Assembly: GCA_028751875.1 (NCBI GenBank) | Contig: CM054162.1 | Coordinates: 1,588,403 to 1,652,402, forward strand | Direction: 5' to 3' | Length of the DNA stretch: 64,000 nucleotides | DNA from: Rapana venosa | Lineage: Eukaryota > Mollusca > Gastropoda > Neogastropoda > Muricidae | Shown here: piece by piece, positions 58,881 through 64,000 of the stretch | Position numbering within the stretch: position 1 is the first letter of the stretch | Layout: each line of letters starts with the position of its first letter | Notes under the pieces: generated by a model | What the model saw: the letters and a program-made list of their open reading frames with translations, nothing else | What the model was told of the DNA's origin: nothing | Databases searched by the model: none | Program-made: the position numbers and the translations under genes

Positions 58881-59104
58881 TTTAAATTCCCCTGCACTAT
58901 TCCTTGCAGTATGAACTTAGAGAGCCCACCCGATCTTGTCACATGCCCATATACCCTCTCAGCTTCCTCGTCTGTCCTTCACCACCTTTAACCCTCCTAA
59001 ACAACCCCCTTCCACACTGCCCCCTCCCCCTAACCCCTCCCCCCCCCCCCTCCCCCCCCATCCCCCGACACACACACATATATCAGGCAGGGGACGTCAC
59101 TGAC
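58881..59104. other. Probable intron sequence 3' of the GPCR exon
   Basis: Contains a C-rich stretch (59015-59065) and short CA. No coding signal continues past the donor. Confidence 0.5.
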
Positions 59105-59389
59105 CTGGTACCTGTCCATGCTCATGGCGGTGAGCAGGAAGGTGGCGGAGGCCAGGGTGACGATCTGCATGTAGACGCTGACCTTGCAGGCTGCCGGCCC
59201 CAGCGCCCAGTCCCCGAAAGCCAGGAAGAGGATCTCGGTGGTGTTGGTGAACACCGCCACCGCCAGGTCCCCTACAGCCAGGTTGATCAGGAACACGTTC
59301 ACCCGCTTAATCCGCCGTGACCTCTTGCAGGTCAAGGTCAGGATGAGGGCCAGGTTGCCCACGATGGTGCAGATCATGATGACGCTGAC
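59105..59389 (-). CDS. Class A GPCR, single internal exon (TM1 to DRY)
   Basis: This 285-bp exon encodes exactly 95 residues, phase 0 at both ends. It follows TTGGCTTCCAG (acceptor) and is followed by GTCAGT after CAG (donor). The protein shows TM1 with GNLALILTLT (the GN of TM1), an Arg/Lys-rich first loop (KRSRRIKR), TM2 with NLAVGDLAV (conserved LxxxD), a loop Trp (GDWALG), a Cys before TM3 (PAACK, disulphide Cys3.25) and TM3 ending MSMDRYQ (DRY). Rhodopsin-like receptors sit in the plasma membrane and couple to G proteins. The rest of the gene must lie in other exons: 5' ones at higher coordinates, 3' ones at lower coordinates. By eye it looks most like peptide receptors, perhaps of the vasopressin/CCAP/NPS type, but ligand and subfamily are not determined. 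Confidence 0.9.
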
Positions 59390-59474
59390 CTGGAAGCCAA
59401 AGTAAATAAATAGATAAATAAATAAATACATAAATAAATAAAACAAAAGAATACAGAAGTAGTTAATGATTTGA

Positions 59475-59509
59475 TCCACGATGGTGCAGATCATGATGAC
59501 GCTGACCTG
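59475..59509 (-). repeat. Duplicate of the GPCR exon start and its splice acceptor
   Basis: The minus strand reads GTTGCTTTCAG then GTCAGCGTCATCATGATCTG and CACCATCGTGG, identical to the first 31 bases of the exon. It sits 120 bp upstream in the transcript. It has a long pyrimidine tract before its AG (59512-59555), better than the real acceptor, which is preceded by TTTA repeats. The frame from this acceptor is open into the exon. Confidence 0.85.
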
Positions 59510-59555
59510 AAAGCAACAAAAAAGAAAAAAGAAAAAAAAGAGAAAAAAGTTGTCA

Positions 59556-59780
59556 ATTAGTGGCTCCACGGTTGCAATGCTGACATGTAGGGAGCGCATG
59601 GCTGACAGGCTGATTATGGATTACAAACACGTGGAGGGGAATATGGGGGAGTCAGTAGAGGGTGAAATCGTGCCCAGCCAACCGTTATGTAACGTAACTG
59701 ACCAGACAAGCAGCGGTTAGGGTGGTCAGTGGGGTCATTCCTGTAACGCGTGTCGTCGGCGATAGTCATGTATCTATTTA
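59556..59780. other. No gene seen; probable intron
   Basis: Unassigned sequence upstream of the duplicated acceptor. Confidence 0.4.
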
Positions 59781-60135
59781 CCCGGGAAATCGTGTTGCCT
59801 GCTTTCCCCGTGGGGATACCAGCGGGCCTGTCAGTAGAGACAGTGTAATCACGTCCTGGAAATTCCCTGCTGGGAATTCTTGTTTTTTATCTATCCCTGG
59901 GCATGTTTCTGCCTGGCTCTTTACTTCTTCCTGTCGCCTTCTTCTTGTTTATTGTCTGCCGCCTGTGACCAGTCGTCTGCCTTTCCCACACACACTTAAA
60001 CCAGAACAATTCTCTCGCAAGCCGATGTCGGATACGCCGGTCCTGACTTGTCAGGCGCTTAAAGACAGCCATGACGGACAGCAATAGTTGCTGTTTGAGC
60101 ATTCCACGATGACGACGACAGAGAAGAAGAACAGC
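59781..60135 (+). repeat. Dispersed repeat Q, isolated copy
   Basis: CCCCGTGGGGATACCAGCGG, GGGCCTGTCAGTAGAGACAG, a T/C-rich segment, then CGCCGGTCCTGACTTGTCAG, GCGCTTAAAGACAGCC and GCATTCCACGATGACGACGA. The last part is the core Q of units A-D, and the first part is also at 16440-16675. Q therefore exists outside the tandem units. Confidence 0.78.
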
Positions 60136-60180
60136 AAGAAGAAGAACAGCAAGAAGAAGAACAGCAAGAAGAAGATGAAC
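60120..60180. repeat. 18-bp minisatellite (three units)
   Basis: AAGAAGAAGAACAGCAAG repeats at 60124-60176. A Ser-rich minus ORF here is an artefact. Confidence 0.9.
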
Positions 60181-60379
60181 CAAACACGAAGTAGCTACGG
60201 ATAGCCGTCTGATCATTCGTGCATTGTGAATGATCATCTGAATGCATTCGGGCATTCGCTCGTTCGCTTGCCTGATGTCACTTGTAACGTAAGGCAAATG
60301 GACACAGTGACAGCAGACACATCAAATACAGATATTTTCTGTTGGGTTATTGGTTTTAAAAAAAAGTTTGTTTTTTTTT

Positions 60380-60660
60380 TTACGGACAAAAAACCCATGG
60401 GCCCATGAAGTCGAGGGTTTGAATCTTGGCGACGTCTGGTGACTGAAGGGAAGGGATTTCTTTGTCGATCTTCCAGGTCAATTTCCAAGTGCAGACCCGA
60501 CAGTGCATCAATTACGCTTGTGTGCATACATACACATGCAGGAGATCAAACTGTGCACGTTAAAGATCCCGTCATCTGTGTCGGCGATCAGTGGTTTATC
60601 GAAACACAAACATAGCTAGCGGGTGACTCCGAGGTCGGAGTGTGGCTACCCCCTGGTGGG
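60380..60660 (+). mobile_element. tRNA-derived SINE, family R1, plus strand
   Basis: GAGGGTTTGAATCTTGGCGA is the B box. The body contains TCGATCTTCCAGGTCAATTT, AGTGCAGACCCGACAGTGCA and the conserved CACGTTAAAGATCCCG. The A-box half is eroded (AAAACCCATGGGCCCATGA). Confidence 0.85.
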
Positions 60661-60767
60661 CAGAATCAGCCGCACAGCAAACCCTCACAGTGACGTGGTC
60701 TCGGGGCTTAGCTGAGCAGACGCCGCATGGCCCACAGTCCTGACAATGCCAGACGTTCCTTTGGTCA
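60661..60767. other. Probable SINE 3' flank, no gene seen
   Basis: GGTCGGAGTGTGGCTACCCC resembles a SINE 3' module also hinted at in 62700-62735 (GTCGAAATGCGGCTACC). Confidence 0.4.
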
Positions 60768-60892
60768 ACACACACACACACACACGCACACACACATACA
60801 CTAATACACACACATACACTCATACACACACACACACTCACACACAAACACACATAAACACACATATATACACACACATGCGCGCACACACA
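60768..60892. repeat. AC-rich microsatellite
   Basis: CACACA with TACAC variants. It is followed by GCGTGCGTGC at 60905-60935 and GACA at 60950-61010. Confidence 0.93.
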
Positions 60893-61010
60893 TTGTGTTT
60901 GTATGTGCGTGCTTGCGTGCGTGCGTGCGTGCATGCGTGTGTGAGATAGAGAGAGACAGAGAGAGACAGACAGGCAGACATAGATAGATAGACAGAGGAA
61001 CGGAGACAAA

Positions 61011-61335
61011 CAGAAGGAAAATCAAGCATGAAAACAGTAACGCTGACAGACAGACAGGCAGGCAGATGTCCAAAACAAAGAAAGACATGTGCAAATATTC
61101 CCTTTCAATCAACATGACAAGAACTTCAAACAAGCGAATTATTTGCCAAAGATTGTCTGGAACCTGTCCCCTGCGGAAACGTGAACCGTTATTGATCCTC
61201 CATTCTGCCTCACTGAGCTGCTCACTGTCTCTCCTTTTCTTTTCTTTCAGGATTGGCTACTGTTCTTCTTGTGCTGAATTCATTAAACTTATCTTGTTTT
61301 ACAAATCGATCCTTTCAGCTTACATTAAGAGCTAG
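61011..61335. other. No gene seen
   Basis: Unassigned. Contains short GACA and a T/C-rich patch near 61230. Confidence 0.5.
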
Positions 61336-61627
61336 TTGGGGACAGGATAGCTCAGTGGTCGGAGCACTCCCTTTCCCCAGACAAGTTAAGCAGCATTGAG
61401 CGTAGTTACCACTTGGATGGGTGACCGTTTGTGCGCCTTGGCGTCTGTATAATCCCCCAGTTCACCCAGCTGTAAATGGGTACCTGCCTCTTTAGGGTCA
61501 GAGAAGGTAAAGCAGCGAGGGAGAGGAGATGGGCGCCGCCCTCAATATGCTGGCTCCTAGAGAAGTGAGGTCTCTGATGCCGCGCTCCCACACGACCTTA
61601 CAGGTCATGGGACACCTTTACCTTTTG
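61336..61627 (+). mobile_element. tRNA/5S composite SINE, full length with 10-bp TSD
   Basis: TAAGAGCTAG at 61326-61335 is repeated at 61628-61637, so the inserted element is 292 bp. It opens TTGGGGACAGGATAGCTCAG (tRNA-like A box at 61346-61362). The 5S-like part has AAGTTAAGCAGCATTGAGCG and ACTTGGATGGGTGACC. The body has AGCTGTAAATGGGTACCTGC, GGCGCCGCCCTCAATATGC and GAGGTCTCTGATGCCGC. The 3' end is CACCTTTACCTTTTG with no long A tail. The exact TSD suggests this is one of the younger copies. Confidence 0.93.
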
Positions 61628-61637
61628 TAAGAGCTAG

Positions 61638-61849
61638 CCATGTGTTTCCAGCATACGGACCAGGCGAGACAAGGCAGGAATGTATATAATCACACAGCCG
61701 AGGGATGCTTTTTCTCCTTGCTATGTGGTCTGTTTGTTTTTTGGCAAACCACAGTAATATACAATTATCAATACCCTTTGGGATATTTTCTTTCTTTTTT
61801 GTTTGTTTTATTTTCTTTTATTTAGTTTCTGTTCTTCGGCTAGAGCTCC
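61638..61849. other. No gene seen
   Basis: T-rich, unassigned sequence. Confidence 0.5.
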
Positions 61850-62165
61850 GAGGGTCACCAGTGCTGAGACTTTGCGACCGTTTCTTTTCCCACTGCGAAG
61901 GAAGCCTCATTCCATCTTCGGGGATGCATGATGTTCGTGTTTCCGTAACTCCATGAGCGCTGATGTGAATGTTCAGTATCTTTAACATGTAAATATCTTA
62001 TCTGCTTATGTATATTCACGAAGAGAATTCAGGCACCGGCATGTCTGCACTTGAAGTTGACCTGGAAGATCGTAAAAAAAATATATCCCCAGCATTAAGC
62101 CACGAGACACCGCCGAGATTCGAACCCACAACTTCATGGCCCCACAGGACTGGGGTCGAACAGTG
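61850..62165 (-). mobile_element. tRNA-derived SINE, family R1, minus strand
   Basis: On the minus strand GTGGGTTCGAATCTCGGCGG is a clear B box. The body has ACGATCTTCCAGGTCAACTT, CATGTTAAAGATACTG and ATGCATCCCCGAAGATGGAA. It is colinear with 63100-63515. Confidence 0.85.
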
Positions 62166-62289
62166 CTGAAACAAACACACTTGGGTATAGCATCCGTGCG
62201 TCTTTTTCACACCCATTATGCTTACTTTCTTACTATTCGTGTAAATACAAAAAGCGTGTGTCCTGTATTGCTAAAACTCAAACAGGAAG

Positions 62290-62560
62290 ATGGGGACATG
62301 GCGGGATTAACAGAAGGACCAGGAAGAACGGTGGCGGGACGGTTAAGACAAGTAACAAGTGAACCGTGACATTCCGGGTTCCATTCCCAGCCTCACCCTT
62401 TCTTCCCAGATTGACAGGAAAATCGAGCTGGATGTCCAAGTTCTTCGAATGAACCTAGGAACCAAGGTAGGACATCTCACGCACATGATCAAGACCCGCT
62501 CCGTCTATCGGAAGAGTAGGTCAATTTGTGCCAGCAAGAACTGACGACAAAATTAAGAAA
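62290..62560 (+). mobile_element. tRNA-derived SINE, family R2, plus strand
   Basis: GGGACGGTTAAGACAAGTAA is an A-box-like head and TTCCGGGTTCCATTCCCAGC a B box. The body has ATTGACAGGAAAATCGAGCT, GGATGTCCAAGTTCTTCGAA and GAAGAGTAGGTCAATTTGTG. It runs into an AC tract. Confidence 0.83.
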
Positions 62561-62561
62561 A

Positions 62562-62583
62562 ACACACACACACACACACAAAA

Positions 62584-62615
<32 letters not shown>

Positions 62616-62680
62616 ACACACACACACACACACACAACCACACACACACACACACGCATACATACACACACACACATATA
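62562..62680. repeat. (AC)n microsatellite at the SINE 3' end
   Basis: CACACA with A runs, directly after ACAAAATTAAGAAAAACAC. Confidence 0.93.
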
Positions 62681-63099
62681 GAGAGATGTCATATTTAGAC
62701 ACAGTCCGAGAAGTCGAAATGCGGCTACCTAAATGGTGTGTGTGTGTTTGTGTACGTCTGTCTATCTGTATGTGTGTGCATTCCTCTCTCTCCCCCCCCC
62801 CTTCTCTCTCTTTAAAGGGAAGGAGGAGGTGTTGGTCGTATTCACACACAATAATCAAAACTCGCACCATTGGTGATTCTCGAAAGTGTATCAGAGAAAA
62901 CAAAAGGAAGAGAGTGGTCATTTTCTTTTTGCAATGTTCTGCCAACAACCACAGGAAGTTGGAACGAGCAATCTAAGGTTTCATTTGATTAGTTTCCACA
63001 CAGCCAATCCGTGAACGCCATGTAATTGTGCAGGGTGTTGGCCAATCAACGAGGTTTTCAAGTTGATGTCTCGTGCAAACATCCCTATAGTCCCTCAAG
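62681..63099. other. No gene seen
   Basis: Short GT, C and CT tracts at 62735-62815, the rest unassigned. Confidence 0.5.
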
Positions 63100-63515
63100 C
63101 TCTCTGCTTTAGCCTGTACAGTCACGTCTTTGTACTTTGTTTTTCCTTCCGCCACTAGTGTTATGATGTCCACCGATGGTGATATTTTGTGTACGCGAAC
63201 TGTTTTGCCCATATGAAGGCAGGCGCATTCCGGCTTCGGGGATGCATGCTGGGTATGTTCACGTGTCCCTAACTCCCTGAAACATGACATGGATTACGGG
63301 CCTTTAACGTACATGTTTGACTGCCTGCATGTGTATATACAGGACAGAAAATGGAGGCCCTGGCAGTCTGTGCTTGACGCTGACTGTGATATCGTAAACA
63401 TCCCCACCCTTAAATCACCAGACACCGCCAAGATTCAAACCCACGATGTCATGGACCCATGGGATTGAAGTGGACTGGTCTTAACCACTCGGCTATATCG
63501 TCCACTGATGTTTGG
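63100..63515 (-). mobile_element. tRNA-derived SINE, family R1, minus strand, with intact A and B boxes
   Basis: The minus strand starts near 63510 with GATATAGCCGAGTGGTTAAG (A box), then CATCGTGGGTTTGAATCTTG (B box), spaced as in a tRNA with a variable arm, perhaps Leu- or Ser-like. The body has TACGTTAAAGGCCCGTAATC and GCATGCATCCCCGAAGCCGG. It is the best-preserved R1 head in the window. The 3' limit is uncertain. Confidence 0.87.
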
Positions 63516-63952
63516 TTTGATATGGTCAGTTCTTATTACAGCCAGCAAATGGCATTTACAGTCTTATGCCGTTGTAGGTTGTTGCCAAATCAATGAGTTG
63601 TTTTTGTTCTCTATCCAATGCAAACGTGTTTTTGTTTGTTTGTTTTCTAATCTGTTATATTCCTGATTTTAAACCATACATATCTAATTCCATAAGAAAA
63701 ATAGGTAAACGTCTGTGTTGGAAATAAATCATAGGGAACATGACAGCTGTGCATGGTGAGTTACATTTCATTATAGCGCAAAGTAATTTTTGTGTGATAT
63801 TTTGAATTAAAGACATAAATCTAATTCAAGATTCGGCAGGGCAGGCTTAAATAAATTGGGATCGAAATAGCTGTGTTGTTTTTAAATTCAAGATTAAATA
63901 ATTGTGGGCTTGCATAGTTTATTTCCAAAGGCCATTTTTGAAAGCACTCTGT
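63516..63952. other. No gene seen
   Basis: AT-rich, unassigned sequence. Confidence 0.5.
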
Positions 63953-64000
63953 GACGCTCACTACAGCCAAGTGGTTAAGACGGTTTGACGTCATGTCCAT
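63953..64000 (+). mobile_element. tRNA-derived SINE, 5' head, cut by window end
   Basis: CACTACAGCCAAGTGGTTAA is an A-box-like head matching the R1 copy at 63510, and ACGTCATGTCCAT corresponds to its CATGGGTCCATGAC region. Confidence 0.75.

Noticed and set aside
59030..59599. 189-residue GPCR ORF starting at 59599
   Set aside because: It reads through intron-like T-rich sequence and a duplicated exon start. Good splice signals limit the coding part to 59105-59389.
63395..63510. Functional tRNA gene on the minus strand
   Set aside because: A and B boxes are present, but the acceptor stem does not close and the sequence continues into a repeated SINE body.

Overview
This is non-coding, repeat-dominated DNA from an animal nuclear genome. 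Long AC, CT/GA and GACA microsatellites, several tRNA-derived SINE families, L2/CR1-like and RTE-like LINEs, and a class A GPCR exon suggest a lophotrochozoan, most likely a gastropod mollusc. That taxonomic guess is inference from the repeat style. No complete protein-coding gene is present. The only convincing host coding sequence is one GPCR exon on the minus strand at 59105-59389, covering TM1 to the DRY motif.

Layout. 1-4651 is a 2.1 kb direct repeat whose two copies differ mostly by small indels. 4652-6090 is an inverted, internally deleted copy of a segment that recurs at 32.4-34.1 and 39.5-42.0 kb. 6550-11965 is one 20-bp minisatellite split by a 5'-truncated L2-like LINE at 8135-9715. 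12.0-31.9 kb holds GT/AC/CT/GA/GGT/GATA tracts, RTE-like LINE pieces (15.3-15.8, 16.7-18.2), a frameshifted long LINE on the minus strand (about 24.0-27.1) and the start of another L2-like ORF running into a 500-N gap at 31938-32437. Much of 9.78-13.8 and 17.2-31.9 kb carries homopolymer-run noise that looks like poor consensus.

32.4-48.5 kb is a large tandem duplication of a block ordered Y - unit - unit - X. Block 1 is Y 32.4-34.15, A, B, X 37.56-39.45. Block 2 is Y' 39.5-42.0, C, D, X' 47.0-48.45. The unit is a compound of about 2 kb made of two dispersed repeats and long microsatellites. Comparing paralogous copies exposes precise SINE and LINE insertions with their empty sites. 51.4-57.6 kb is a second, smaller tandem duplication. 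57.7-64.0 kb has mixed SINEs around the GPCR exon.

The most notable signal is a roughly 290-bp SINE found at least six times between 50 and 62 kb. Its 5' part resembles the 5' half of a tRNA (A box) and runs directly into a 5S rRNA-like promoter region. One copy (61336-61627) has a 10-bp target-site duplication that fixes both ends. Other strong signals are a Nin-DC-like SINE sharing its 3' tail with the local L2-like LINE, AC microsatellites at the homologous point of several LINE 3' UTR copies, and a duplicated splice-acceptor and exon start just upstream of the GPCR exon.
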